A program made the position numbers and the translations under genes. A model generated the notes under the pieces. The model worked only from the letters and a program-made list of their open reading frames with translations. It was not told the DNA's origin and did no database searches. This document shows positions 1 through 6,252 of a stretch of DNA of 10,118 nt, piece by piece; within the stretch, counting starts at the first letter, position 1; the number at the start of each line of letters is the position of its first letter. Source of the stretch: Clostridia bacterium (GTDB lineage: Bacteria; Bacillota; Clostridia; Christensenellales; UBA1242); NCBI GenBank assembly GCA_023228225.1, contig JALOBO010000051.1, positions 1 through 10,118 on the forward strand, read 5' to 3'.

Positions 1-72
1 TTTTTTTCTACAATAGCAATATGACCCATTATAATCTTTTGCCCATTTACATTCTCTGCAATTTGTTGCCAT
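1..72 (-). CDS. Small Cys-rich (zinc-ribbon-like) protein, N-terminal part
   Basis: The ORF starts at ATG 72 and runs off the window edge after 24 codons. AGGAG lies 6 nt ahead of the ATG, right after the TAA that ends the CHC2 gene, so it is the third gene of the helicase transcript. The visible part has a CxxC pair (NCRECKWAK) and then GSYCYC, four closely spaced cysteines that could bind one metal ion. The same layout (NCNNCKYQ then GNYCYCAKK) occurs in the 41-aa protein at 2679-2804, so the two are likely paralogues. I do not recognise a named family. A zinc-stabilised mini-protein is an inference from the cysteine spacing. Confidence 0.65.
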   Translation of the reverse strand, partial: MATNCRECKWAKDYNGSYCYCRKK

Positions 73-84
73 AATACACTCCTA

Positions 85-726
85 TTATATTTTTATTTCG
101 CCCTTATATATTTTTTTTAGAACATTTGTTCCATTATCGCCATAAGTATAAGTCCACTGATTTTCTTTTGTATCAAATCCGCACAATGTGTAATATAACC
201 AGTCTAAATATATTGATTGTTTTAAGTAATCAAAATACATATCACTCCATTTTTCACCCCAATTGCCACGATATTCACCTTTTTTTATTCCTATATCCTT
301 TATAACACTCTCGCAAAATCTTAATTTAGTGATAATATCTTTAAAGCACTGCTCTAAAAATTCTTGCTTTTTTCTTTCCTTGTTTTTTTTATATGCCATT
401 AACCTTTCTATTTTCGCCAATTCTTGCTTTTCTTCAATAGTAAAATCACCACCAAGACCAAGTTTAAATGCCTTGTCAATATATATTATTGCTTCTCTTT
501 TATTGCATTGTTTGATTTTTACAACTACATCAATAACATCTCCGCTAAACCCACAAGAAAAACAATGAACCCTATTATGCAATGTGTCAACTTTCATACT
601 AGGATGTTTGTCTGTGTGTTCGGGGCAAATGCAAGCAATCCAATTTGCATTATTTATATTTATATTAAAATGTGAGAGAATATCGGTTATTGATATTTTT
701 GCTTTAATTATTTCAATTTTTGTCAT
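85..726 (-). CDS. CHC2 zinc-finger (DnaG-type primase zinc-binding) protein, no TOPRIM
   Basis: A 213-aa protein with an N-terminal CHC2-type zinc-binding domain. The ligands are Cys34-x2-His37 and Cys55-x2-Cys58 in ACICPEH...VHCFSCGFSGDVIDVV, followed by the usual helix. In DnaG-type primases this domain reads template DNA to choose primer start sites. The rest (about 90-213) is a Lys/Glu-rich helix and a segment with LDWLYYTLCGFD, and no TOPRIM catalytic domain is visible. The protein is therefore a zinc-finger-only primase relative, a form I know from Firmicutes phages, not a complete primase. It follows the helicase by 17 nt, consistent with a helicase/primase pair. I chose ATG 726, with AAGGA 8 nt upstream, over the in-frame TTG at 732. 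The catalytic polymerase partner, if any, is not in the window. Confidence 0.8.
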   Translation of the reverse strand: MTKIEIIKAKISITDILSHFNININNANWIACICPEHTDKHPSMKVDTLHNRVHCFSCGFSGDVIDVVVKIKQCNKREAIIYIDKAFKLGLGGDFTIEEKQELAKIERLMAYKKNKERKKQEFLEQCFKDIITKLRFCESVIKDIGIKKGEYRGNWGEKWSDMYFDYLKQSIYLDWLYYTLCGFDTKENQWTYTYGDNGTNVLKKIYKGEIKI

Positions 727-743
727 AATCAATCCTTTTAATA

Positions 744-1769
744 TTAAAATGGCAAACTGCCGTCATCTTCAATTGGTGTCATATTATTAAAACTTGTTGT
801 TGTTTGTATATCGTTGTCTTTTATTGACAAAACAGTCTTGTTTTTTGTATTATCTACATTTTTTTTCAATTCTATTTCGTAATAAGAATTAGTGTATTTA
901 TTGTATTTAAGTCCGCAAAATCCAAGCGAATTACCCTTGTCTTTTCTAACTTCTAAAACCGCATCAAGTTCTTCTATATCATATCCATTTAGTTGCAAAA
1001 CTTTTGAAAAGTTTTTATAACCCTTTAAGTTCTTATCTAAATTGTCTGTTCTTATTATAGTTATAATATTCCTACAAACATTTGTGACTGAATTTGTGCC
1101 TTTAACATCGAAAATATCTGGGCGAATAATATCTCTTTCTATTTTTCTTATGTGTGCTACTAAAATAATGATTGTTTTGTTTGTAATTGCCCATCTTCTA
1201 ATTGCCACCATAATTTCTTTTATGCCCTTGTTTTCATTGTCTGTGTCAAAGTCCAAAATTTCTAAATTGTCTAGCAAAAACACTCTGCAATTATCTTTAA
1301 CTCTTGCATTTTCCAAGATATCAATTATATTATCTTTGTTTGGTGGAATTTCATTGTCCCAAATAAATAATGAATTGCGAAAGAAATCTCTTGCCTCGTT
1401 AAACTTGTCTTCGCTTAATATAAATTCGCCAGTGTTTGTTTTCTTGCCATTTTGGTAATATGAAATATATTCCATATTGTCTTTACTATAAGGTGTGTGT
1501 TGTTTGAATATTCTTTCTTGTGCCTCTTCTTCAGAATCTTCCCCCCACAACCCAAAACAATTGTACCCTTGTTTTATTGCACTTTCTATAAACATTGTCG
1601 CCAATGTACTTTTGCCCGCATTTGTAAAAGATGTCAATAATAATACAGATCCAAAAATCACGCCATTAATCAACCAATTCAGTTGCGAAAATGGCAACAT
1701 TAATCTTTCCGACGGTTCACTTCTTCTTTTTATTGTTGCAATATCTTTATATTTTTTTTCAACTTCCAT
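744..1769 (-). CDS. DnaB-like replicative helicase / RecA-fold ATPase
   Basis: A 341-aa protein resembling the C-terminal RecA-like domain of DnaB/Twinkle helicases without the DnaB N-terminal domain. It opens with a PFSQLNWLINGVIFGSVLLL segment typical of the family. Walker A is SFTNAGKST (Gly52, Lys53, Ser54), with Ser47 in place of the usual first Gly/Ala. E77 in LWGED could be the catalytic glutamate. Walker B is VFLLDNL (Asp167), and ILVAH (His206) fits motif H3. The segment around GTNSVTNVCRN (224-234) fits motif H4, and VRKDKGNSLG (274-283) the arginine-finger region. The C-terminus is acidic and ends EDDGSLPF, like the SSB tail. It is first in a transcript from the promoter at 1821-1849, with AAGGGGAAATA before ATG. 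Expected role: unwinding DNA at the element's fork. Confidence 0.85.
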   Translation of the reverse strand: MEVEKKYKDIATIKRRSEPSERLMLPFSQLNWLINGVIFGSVLLLTSFTNAGKSTLATMFIESAIKQGYNCFGLWGEDSEEEAQERIFKQHTPYSKDNMEYISYYQNGKKTNTGEFILSEDKFNEARDFFRNSLFIWDNEIPPNKDNIIDILENARVKDNCRVFLLDNLEILDFDTDNENKGIKEIMVAIRRWAITNKTIIILVAHIRKIERDIIRPDIFDVKGTNSVTNVCRNIITIIRTDNLDKNLKGYKNFSKVLQLNGYDIEELDAVLEVRKDKGNSLGFCGLKYNKYTNSYYEIELKKNVDNTKNKTVLSIKDNDIQTTTSFNNMTPIEDDGSLPF

Positions 1770-1820
1770 TATTTCCCCTTATTAAAATAAATTATAAACA
1801 ACAAATTTAACTATGTGCCT

Positions 1821-1849
1821 ATATTAACACAAAACTCGCAATTTGTCAA
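1821..1849 (-). promoter_or_regulatory. Near-consensus sigma-A promoter for helicase/CHC2 operon
   Basis: On the minus strand TTGACA (1849-1844) is separated by exactly 17 nt from TAATAT (1826-1821). That is a perfect -35 and a 5/6 -10 in the largest gene-free gap on this side of the window. Transcription would begin near 1814, about 45 nt ahead of the helicase ATG at 1769. The extended -35 sequence CTTGACAAATTG is shared letter for letter with the promoter at 9524-9552. Confidence 0.85.
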
Positions 1850-1897
1850 GTGTTTATTGTTTTATTTAGTATTTGCTATAATTATATAATTGCATTG

Positions 1898-2137
1898 TCA
1901 TTTATTGGTTTGTTTCTTTAATTCTTCAACTTCTTCCATATAAGATAATGTTTCCTGCATACAAACATTTAATTTGTCATAAATATTCATTTCGCTTGTG
2001 ATTGTTTGTAAAACATTAATGCGAGAATTTGCTATTTTCAATGAATTTTCTAATTGCTTTATATTCAGTTTTTGATTTTCACATTTTTTAATAAGTTCTT
2101 CTTTTGTTAATTCGCTATATAACATAATTTTTTTCAT
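1898..2137 (-). CDS. 79-aa predicted coiled-coil protein
   Basis: A 79-aa, Glu/Lys-rich, almost wholly helical sequence. Residues about 8-45 have a heptad-like Leu/Ile pattern (LTKEELIKKCENQKLNIKQL...), suggesting a coiled coil. Two cysteines (in KKCEN and NVCMQ) are not arranged as a zinc site. Its ATG overlaps the TGA of the upstream methyltransferase (ATGA at 2134-2137), so it is translationally coupled to it. It is the last gene before the helicase promoter. I do not recognise a family. A structural or adaptor role is only inferred from composition. Confidence 0.75.
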   Translation of the reverse strand: MKKIMLYSELTKEELIKKCENQKLNIKQLENSLKIANSRINVLQTITSEMNIYDKLNVCMQETLSYMEEVEELKKQTNK

Positions 2138-2682
2138 ATTTTATCCTTAAGCCATTTATTATATAATAATCTTGGGTCTTCTTTATAAATATAAAATTCA
2201 TTTTTTGTTAATAAATTACTTGTAAAATACCAACTAGGGAATGGCGGTCTATCTCCACTATATGATATTCTTTTATCAAAAATTATATATTGAAAATTCT
2301 TTGCTTTGCTTAATATTTTTACCAAAGAAGCACTTTGAATACAAGTAGCACTTAAAAGCAACACCCAAATTTTGCCCAATTCAATACATCTTTTGACTAT
2401 TCCATTTTTTATACTAAATGGCGGATTTGTAATAATTGCATCATATTGTTCTTTTGGTTCATAGGTTAAGAAGTCTTGACCATTATCAATGTGAGAAAAT
2501 ATTACCTTATACCCATTGTCTATTAACACTTTAACAAATTCACTTTCTTCTTTATCGCAAGGACACCAAATTGTTTTTATATTGTTATTTAATCTTAAAT
2601 AAGGTAATAAAATTTCAACAACATATTTTGGTGTATAATATTCATCTCCATTGCCATCTTTTTTAACATTCATTATACTCAT
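2134..2682 (-). CDS. Phage-type DNA N6-adenine methyltransferase-like protein (NPPF)
   Basis: 182 aa. Motif IV is NPPFS (86-90) preceded by YDAIIT, the catalytic signature of N6-adenine methyltransferases. The N-terminal YYTPKYVVEILLPYL and TIWCPCDKEES (37-47), where the SAM-binding motif I would be, match the compact phage proteins often annotated as Dam-like methyltransferase. GQDFLTYEP and FDKRISYSGD...PPFPSWYF are other recognisable blocks of that group. Motif I is degenerate, with no FxGxG, so SAM binding and activity are uncertain. AAGGAG precedes ATG 2682, which overlaps the TGA of the 41-aa gene upstream. Modification of the element's own DNA is the likely role. A cognate restriction enzyme is absent from the window. 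Confidence 0.75.
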   Translation of the reverse strand: MSIMNVKKDGNGDEYYTPKYVVEILLPYLRLNNNIKTIWCPCDKEESEFVKVLIDNGYKVIFSHIDNGQDFLTYEPKEQYDAIITNPPFSIKNGIVKRCIELGKIWVLLLSATCIQSASLVKILSKAKNFQYIIFDKRISYSGDRPPFPSWYFTSNLLTKNEFYIYKEDPRLLYNKWLKDKI

Positions 2683-2804
2683 TTTATCTCCTTAAACCAT
2701 TTACACTTGCCTTGCACCACAATTAACACCCTATTCGCTTTCTTAGCACAATAACAATAGTTGCCTGTAACTTCTCTTTGGTATTTGCAGTTGTTGCAGT
2801 TCAT
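2679..2804 (-). CDS. 41-aa Cys-rich zinc-ribbon-like protein
   Basis: A 41-residue ORF between the two methyltransferases: ATG 2804 is 2 nt after the upstream TAA, with GGAG in the end of the upstream gene. Its TGA overlaps the next ATG (ATGA, 2679-2682). Five cysteines: NCNNCKYQ, then GNYCYCAKK, then GKCKWFKEI near the C-terminus. The spacing suggests a four-Cys metal site. It is a likely paralogue of the partial protein at 1-72 (shared CxxCK, G-[NS]-YCYC, KK). Tight coupling on both sides supports translation. No known function is recognised. It could be an unrelated small zinc protein carried along in the operon. Confidence 0.7.
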   Translation of the reverse strand: MNCNNCKYQREVTGNYCYCAKKANRVLIVVQGKCKWFKEIK

Positions 2805-2806
2805 TT

Positions 2807-3967
2807 TTACTCATCTCCAAATAAACTATTTTGTTCGGTTTTTATTTTAACAGTTTCTTCAAACATACTGACTTGCGATTTTTCTTCTATATATTTTTTG
2901 TTCCAATATTGTATTCTTGCATTTGATATATCAATATATTTATTATTTATTTCACAAGCATACCAATTCTCAAAACCTGCTTTAATTCCACCTATTATTT
3001 CACTGCCACTACCAGAAAAAGAATAGCATATTTTTTGAATGTTTGGTGTCTTGAATAATTTTAATATCTTTTCATTCAATGATATAGGTTTTAATGTTGG
3101 ATGTGTGTTCTTCGCTATTTGTTGAGTTATTTTGCCACCTAAATAATTTTTTGGATTATCTGGGTTTTTACCAGTATTATCCATATCATGCCAATATTTT
3201 GTTTTTTCTTCAAATTCATCACACCCAGCATTTCGTTCACTCTTATTAACTTTTGGGCAATAGAAATATAAATCGTGTTCATTTTCTTCAAAGTCGCATT
3301 TATGAAGTATTTTAGAACATCCGCCTGTGTCGCCATAATTACTTGGACTATTTGGTTTTATATTATTTATAAATCCATCTTCGCCATATTCTTTTAATCC
3401 ACTATAATTATAAGTATTTCCTTTAATATTATCAATTCCACTTTGTCTATCTAACACTTCTGCTGTTTGCGTATCACAGTATGTTTGTGCGGGGTATCTG
3501 CCTTCTAAGTTAATTTCATTTTTAGAACTTGTAAAATCAATTGCTCCATTGCTTTCTTTACCTTTTTCTGGAATTTTATAACCATTTTCAAATCTATATT
3601 TAGGATTTGTTGCTGGATTTGTATCTTTCACATCATAAGAACATCTATTCCCATCAATATTCAATGCTCCACAAGTACAAGTTGTATCACCATTTTCATA
3701 ATCCAAAGTATCGTGCAAGCAACTACCAGTTTTATATGGTTTATGAAATATCATAATAGTTTCATTTGTTTGTTTCATTGGTGATATAGAATATTTATAA
3801 CCATCGTATTTTTTTGCTATGTTAGTTGAAGGTACTGTTTCATTGTATTCAGTAGCAAATTCTTGATTTTCACTTATACCATTATTACCAGCAAATGTAT
3901 TATTGCTGCCAACACCTTTTTTAGTTCCTATTACTTCTCTTTCAGCACCCAAATTTTTGTCTATCAT
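2807..3967 (-). CDS. C-terminal portion of interrupted DNA methyltransferase (SAM-binding domain)
   Basis: The 386-aa reading begins at the first ATG after the in-frame TAG at 4010-4012 and is in the same frame as the upstream 113-aa piece. It holds a long target-recognition-like middle with Cys-rich CTCGALNIDGNRC, EGRYPAQTYCD, AEVLDRQSG and FYCPKVNKSERNAG. These blocks are typical of phage site-specific DNA methylases. Then come HPTLKP (289-294), motif I FSGSGSE (317-323) and YACEINNKYIDISNARI, the SAM pocket. There is no Shine-Dalgarno before ATG 3967, so this piece is more likely made by readthrough, or not made, than started here. Alone it lacks the catalytic DPPY. No further frameshift is seen, so the lesion is a single codon. 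Confidence 0.75.
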   Translation of the reverse strand: MIDKNLGAEREVIGTKKGVGSNNTFAGNNGISENQEFATEYNETVPSTNIAKKYDGYKYSISPMKQTNETIMIFHKPYKTGSCLHDTLDYENGDTTCTCGALNIDGNRCSYDVKDTNPATNPKYRFENGYKIPEKGKESNGAIDFTSSKNEINLEGRYPAQTYCDTQTAEVLDRQSGIDNIKGNTYNYSGLKEYGEDGFINNIKPNSPSNYGDTGGCSKILHKCDFEENEHDLYFYCPKVNKSERNAGCDEFEEKTKYWHDMDNTGKNPDNPKNYLGGKITQQIAKNTHPTLKPISLNEKILKLFKTPNIQKICYSFSGSGSEIIGGIKAGFENWYACEINNKYIDISNARIQYWNKKYIEEKSQVSMFEETVKIKTEQNSLFGDE

Positions 3968-4009
3968 TTTGCTTAAATCACTTGCTTTCGGAAAATTGCT
4001 TATAAAATA

Positions 4010-4012
4010 CTA
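4010..4012 (-). other. In-frame amber codon inside the methyltransferase reading frame
   Basis: The 514-residue frame from 4351 to 2807 is open except for this TAG at codon 114. The junction reads HQSLY-*-YFISNFPKASD-LSKMIDK. From my memory of related phage methylases, Trp (TGG) is expected at this place, so one G-to-A change explains the stop. Confidence 0.8.
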
Positions 4013-4351
4013 ATATAAACTTTGATGTTCTTCAAATCCTGCTAATTTTGCATAATATTTAAACAATAATAATTGCCTATCCATACCAAACATAATACAA
4101 TATCCACCGTGTTTTAATGTTCTAAATGCTTCTTTAAACCATTGTTCCCAATAAATACCAGTTGGCATTTCCCATTTGTTCATAAAATCATTTGCTTTTT
4201 TATAATCCACTTTCCCATCTTCACGAATAATAACTTCGCTACCAAGAGCATAAGGTGGGTCACTATAATTTATATCAAACTCATAATCATTGAAACTTTT
4301 TAAAAATTCCAAACTATCCAGATTGTGTATTTTATTCATTTCATATTGCAT
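4010..4351 (-). CDS. N-terminal portion of DNA methyltransferase (catalytic DPPY), ends at amber
   Basis: 113 codons from ATG 4351 (AGGAG, 6 nt spacing) to TAG. It carries IHNLDSLEFLKSF, motif IV SDPPY (30-34) and a downstream WKHGG-like element (LKHGGYCIMF), the standard start of beta-order N4/N6 methyltransferases in which motif IV precedes motif I. The product would hold the catalytic loop but no SAM pocket, so it should be inactive alone. With the piece at 2807-3967 it makes one 514-codon protein, a normal length for phage methylases of this type. It could be a recent pseudogene, a readthrough gene, or a sequencing or assembly error. Confidence 0.8.
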   Translation of the reverse strand: MQYEMNKIHNLDSLEFLKSFNDYEFDINYSDPPYALGSEVIIREDGKVDYKKANDFMNKWEMPTGIYWEQWFKEAFRTLKHGGYCIMFGMDRQLLLFKYYAKLAGFEEHQSLY

Positions 4352-4359
4352 AATCTCTC

Positions 4360-4455
4360 CTATTTACCCAATCTGCTTATAAGTATTACAATCGCCAATA
4401 TAAGTATCAATGTAGGCGGTATGTTTTCTAATATACATTTTGTTATTTTATTCAT
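4360..4455 (-). CDS. 31-aa single-pass membrane peptide
   Basis: A tiny ORF with ATG 4455 just inside the end of the 191-aa gene region (its TAA is at 4448-4450) and TAG at 4360. The sequence is a short basic head (MNKITK), then a hydrophobic stretch PPTLILILAIVILI and a basic end SRLGK. That is a plausible transmembrane helix. The start overlaps the upstream stop, and the TAG forms part of the AGGAG of the methyltransferase gene, so it fills the gap exactly. No clear Shine-Dalgarno of its own is visible, only coupling. Single-pass mini-proteins are common in phage early regions. Function unknown. Confidence 0.45.
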   Translation of the reverse strand: MNKITKCILENIPPTLILILAIVILISRLGK

Positions 4456-5023
4456 CTAAAAACTTCCTAAACTCGCAAGGTTCTTTGTCTTCAAATTTTA
4501 TGCTTTGGAAGATATGTTTAAATATTGGTAAATCAACCTGAATACTCCTACTATACCAATTTTTGCTTGTTTTATGTGGTTTATTTTTATAAAAATAAAG
4601 TTTATTATTAGCATCTCTTGCAATCCAATTATATTCTTTTGGTAAATTCCGCAAGATAGCTTTCTCATCTTCGGTAAATTGTGGTCTATTTAACTTTTCT
4701 AATTCCAAATTTATTTTGTTTTGCAAATCTTCTTTATCGGTGTATTCTATTGTTAGTTTATTGTTTTCTAATCCGTATTCTATTATTTCATAGTTAGTCG
4801 TTTTATAGTAATCAATACTTGAATATACACAATCTCCATTTTTACATTCATAACAAGTATTTTCTTTTTCATCTGCCCATCTATTATTAAAAACTAAACT
4901 ATCTCCACCATGCCACCTAAACCTAAAACTATCCGCAAGTTCCAAAAACTCATTTGCTTTTTCTTTCGTATCGCAATGCACTGCTTTGTTTTCGTATTTC
5001 TTTATAAACTCTTCTTTATTCAT
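4448..5023 (-). CDS. 191-aa phage-type conserved hypothetical protein
   Basis: AAAAGGAG precedes ATG 5023, which overlaps the TAA of the 44-aa gene. The N-terminal part (about 1-60) has AVHCDTKEKANEFLELADS, WHGGDSLVFNNRW and ENTCYEC. The C-terminal part (about 115-190) has FTEDEKAILRNLPKEYNWIARD and a HIFQSIKFEDKEP block. Both blocks resemble recurrent hypothetical proteins of Firmicutes phages, but I know no function for them. The combination suggests a two-domain protein. Cysteines in CYECKNGDC (57-65 region) could bind metal. Charge and lack of signal or membrane segments suggest a cytoplasmic protein. Confidence 0.8.
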   Translation of the reverse strand: MNKEEFIKKYENKAVHCDTKEKANEFLELADSFRFRWHGGDSLVFNNRWADEKENTCYECKNGDCVYSSIDYYKTTNYEIIEYGLENNKLTIEYTDKEDLQNKINLELEKLNRPQFTEDEKAILRNLPKEYNWIARDANNKLYFYKNKPHKTSKNWYSRSIQVDLPIFKHIFQSIKFEDKEPCEFRKFLDE

Positions 5024-5150
5024 TTTCTTCTCCTTTTAAAAATTCTTTTATATCTTCTTGTGTAAAACCTTGTTTTTCAAGTATAGCAATCAATTTTTTT
5101 ATTTCACTAATTTCTAAACTAAATTTCTTTTTTATTTCTTCTTTATTCAT
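5016..5150 (-). CDS. 44-aa helical small protein
   Basis: ATG 5150 follows AAAAAGGAGC, and TAA at 5016-5018 overlaps the next ATG. The protein is highly charged and helical: EEIKKKFSLEISEIKKLIAI, then LEKQGFTQEDIKEFLKGEE. It starts MNKEE like the gene after it. GFTQEDIKEFL resembles a short helix-turn-helix end, but it is too short to call a DNA-binding domain. The ribosome site, the coupling and the exact fit between neighbours support it as real. Function unknown. Confidence 0.65.
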   Translation of the reverse strand: MNKEEIKKKFSLEISEIKKLIAILEKQGFTQEDIKEFLKGEENE

Positions 5151-5163
5151 TTTATGCTCCTTT

Positions 5164-5325
5164 TTAATTATTTATTTTTGTTATAGATAAAATATCGCTA
5201 CTATCTATATTTCTGTCCCATAAATAATCGTTGTATTTTTTTATTGCTGATTGTTTCGTTCGTGCATTAAATTCAAGTTCTGTTATAAGTCCATTTAATC
5301 GGACATTAAAAACAAATGCGTTCAT
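5164..5325 (-). CDS. 53-aa small protein with LWDRNID motif (paralogue A)
   Basis: ATG 5325 is preceded by AAAGGAGGAACTACA, a very strong ribosome site. The 53 aa read as a strand-rich start (MNAFVFNVRLNGLITELEF), then NARTKQSAIKKYNDYLWDRN and IDSSDILSITK. The 55-aa protein at 8626-8793 shares AR.K.SA.KKYN.YLWDRNID..DI.SIT in the same order, so they are paralogues. Conservation at protein level across two loci is good evidence for a real coding gene. I do not recognise the family. The ITELEFNARTKQSAIKKY pattern recalls small phage proteins that respond to residue-wise KY/LWD packing, but no role can be claimed. Confidence 0.75.
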   Translation of the reverse strand: MNAFVFNVRLNGLITELEFNARTKQSAIKKYNDYLWDRNIDSSDILSITKINN

Positions 5326-5339
5326 TGTAGTTCCTCCTT

Positions 5340-5534
5340 TTATATTTTGATATACTTGCGTGTTGAAAAATCAAATATTTTTGCATTTGGGTAATCTTCT
5401 TTTATCGTTTCAAAAATTGATATTGCTTGCTCTTTTACAAAAGTTGTCGGGTTAACACTTTCTGTTATCAAAAATTTATTATCTTCTATAAAAAGTCCTT
5501 CTTTCAAATCTAGTTCAATAATGCAACTTTTCAT
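5340..5534 (-). CDS. 64-aa hypothetical protein (NAKIFDF)
   Basis: ATG 5534 follows AAAAAGGAGGACGCAAA, a strong ribosome site, and the gene ends 14 nt before the next start. The sequence is acidic and mixed alpha/beta, with the C-terminal half KEQAISIFETIKEDYPNAKI then FDFSTRKYIKI. The 61-aa protein at 9224-9409 has a similar QANAIKTL...FGNAKIFDL stretch, so the two may be distant relatives. In both loci such a gene lies upstream of an LWDRNID gene. Function unknown. Confidence 0.7.
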   Translation of the reverse strand: MKSCIIELDLKEGLFIEDNKFLITESVNPTTFVKEQAISIFETIKEDYPNAKIFDFSTRKYIKI

Positions 5535-5562
5535 TTTGCGTCCTCCTTTTTTTATTGTTTTG

Positions 5563-5718
5563 TTATTGGTTCATTTCGTGCTGTGATTTTTTTATGTTGC
5601 TGTTATGCCCTTTTTGCCTAATCACACGCCAAAATTCTTTTACAAAAACTCCAAAATCTTTGGTAGTCATTTGCATTTCTTTTTGTGCGAATATTTTTTT
5701 TAATTGTTTCAAGTCCAT
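5563..5718 (-). CDS. 51-aa basic small protein
   Basis: ATG 5718 follows TAGGAGGAATAAA, a strong ribosome site just downstream of hairpin 5739-5756 and the AP2 stop. The protein is Lys/Gln-rich and basic (MDLKQLKKIFAQKEMQM, then FGVFVKEFWRVIRQKG), probably helical, with no motif I can name. It ends at TAA 5563. No paralogue is visible in the window. The ribosome site and placement between two supported genes are the main evidence. Confidence 0.6.
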   Translation of the reverse strand: MDLKQLKKIFAQKEMQMTTKDFGVFVKEFWRVIRQKGHNSNIKKSQHEMNQ

Positions 5719-5735
5719 TTTATTCCTCCTAAAAT

Positions 5736-6245
5736 CTACCTGCCGTTATGGTCAGGACTTACGATTGTTTCAGTTTCCATTTTTTTAATTAGTGGTTCGT
5801 AGTATTCTTTTTCTGCATTTTTTCTTATCTTGATTGCTTCTTCCTTGCTGTTATATCTGCCTAGATTAATTCTTTTGTTATTAATTCCTATATGTGCTTC
5901 CCATTTATCTCGTTTGGGGTTATACCATACACCCTTAATTCCGCTTTTATTGTTTTTTGGCGGTTTGTCTGTTGTTATAACACCAAAATTAGTGTTATAC
6001 CTTTTGTCTATTTCAATTCTATTTTTAGAATTGTTTTTAATACTCTTTTTGCCACTTTTACTTGCAATTTCTTTATGTAGACAACCACAACTTTTAGTGT
6101 GTCCACTTTTTAATAATTTGTCTAAAACAATTTTTAAGTTTCCACAATCGCATTTACATAAATAATAATTATTATATTGATATTTCTTGTTTGTTTTTTC
6201 TAAAACTATCAATTTGCCGAATCTTTTACCTATTAAATTATCCAT
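5736..6245 (-). CDS. AP2-domain protein with Cys-rich N-terminal ribbon, mobile-type
   Basis: 169 aa from ATG 6245. The N-terminal domain is IGKRFGKLIVLEKT, then YLCKCDCGN (Cys30, 32, 34) and KSCGCLHKE (Cys53, 55), a zinc-ribbon-like unit. The C-terminal AP2 domain covers about 102-150: SGIKGVWYNPKRDKWEAHIG, then NKRINLGRYNSKEEAIKIR. This pairing is well known in phage and bacterial mobile genes, where AP2 binds DNA and HNH-type relatives are homing endonucleases. No HNH motif is seen here, so cleavage is not claimed. The longer ORF start at 6320 is rejected because those residues are the upstream SEC-C motif in another frame. The end of the gene contains hairpin 5739-5756. Confidence 0.8.
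   Translation of the reverse strand: MDNLIGKRFGKLIVLEKTNKKYQYNNYYLCKCDCGNLKIVLDKLLKSGHTKSCGCLHKEIASKSGKKSIKNNSKNRIEIDKRYNTNFGVITTDKPPKNNKSGIKGVWYNPKRDKWEAHIGINNKRINLGRYNSKEEAIKIRKNAEKEYYEPLIKKMETETIVSPDHNGR
5739..5756 (-). other. Hairpin H4 (CCTG/CAGG) ahead of a ribosome binding site
   Basis: On the transcript CCTG pairs with CAGG around a 10-nt loop ACCATAACGG, 14 nt before AGGAGG of the 51-aa gene. It lies in the last codons of the AP2 gene. Aligned with H3 (8376-8392), the substitutions in ATCRTAAG-C-YTGAC...GCARGYAGATT are all transitions, apart from one inserted base in the loop. They include the paired change T-A to C-G in the stem. Confidence 0.45.
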
Positions 6246-6252
6246 TTTTAAC

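Noticed and set aside
727..732. TTG start two codons earlier for the CHC2 gene
   Set aside because: ATG 726 has the better placed AAGGA.
3139..3336. 65-codon minus-strand ORF inside the methyltransferase
   Set aside because: It is in another frame of a region where the methyltransferase frame carries recognisable family blocks.
4010..4012. Genome-wide reassignment of TAG to an amino acid
   Set aside because: TAG ends several well-bounded ORFs (4360, 5736, 6253, 8626), often within the next gene's ribosome site. A genome-wide recoding is therefore not needed, though the rest of the genome was not seen.
5846..5856. Further copies of the AACAGC element within genes (5846-5856, 7015-7024, 8509-8520, 8731-8740)
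   Set aside because: These are explained by coding sequence (Tyr-Asn-Ser or Ile-Thr-Ala codons) and most lack the A-run and TTGC half, so they are not counted as copies.
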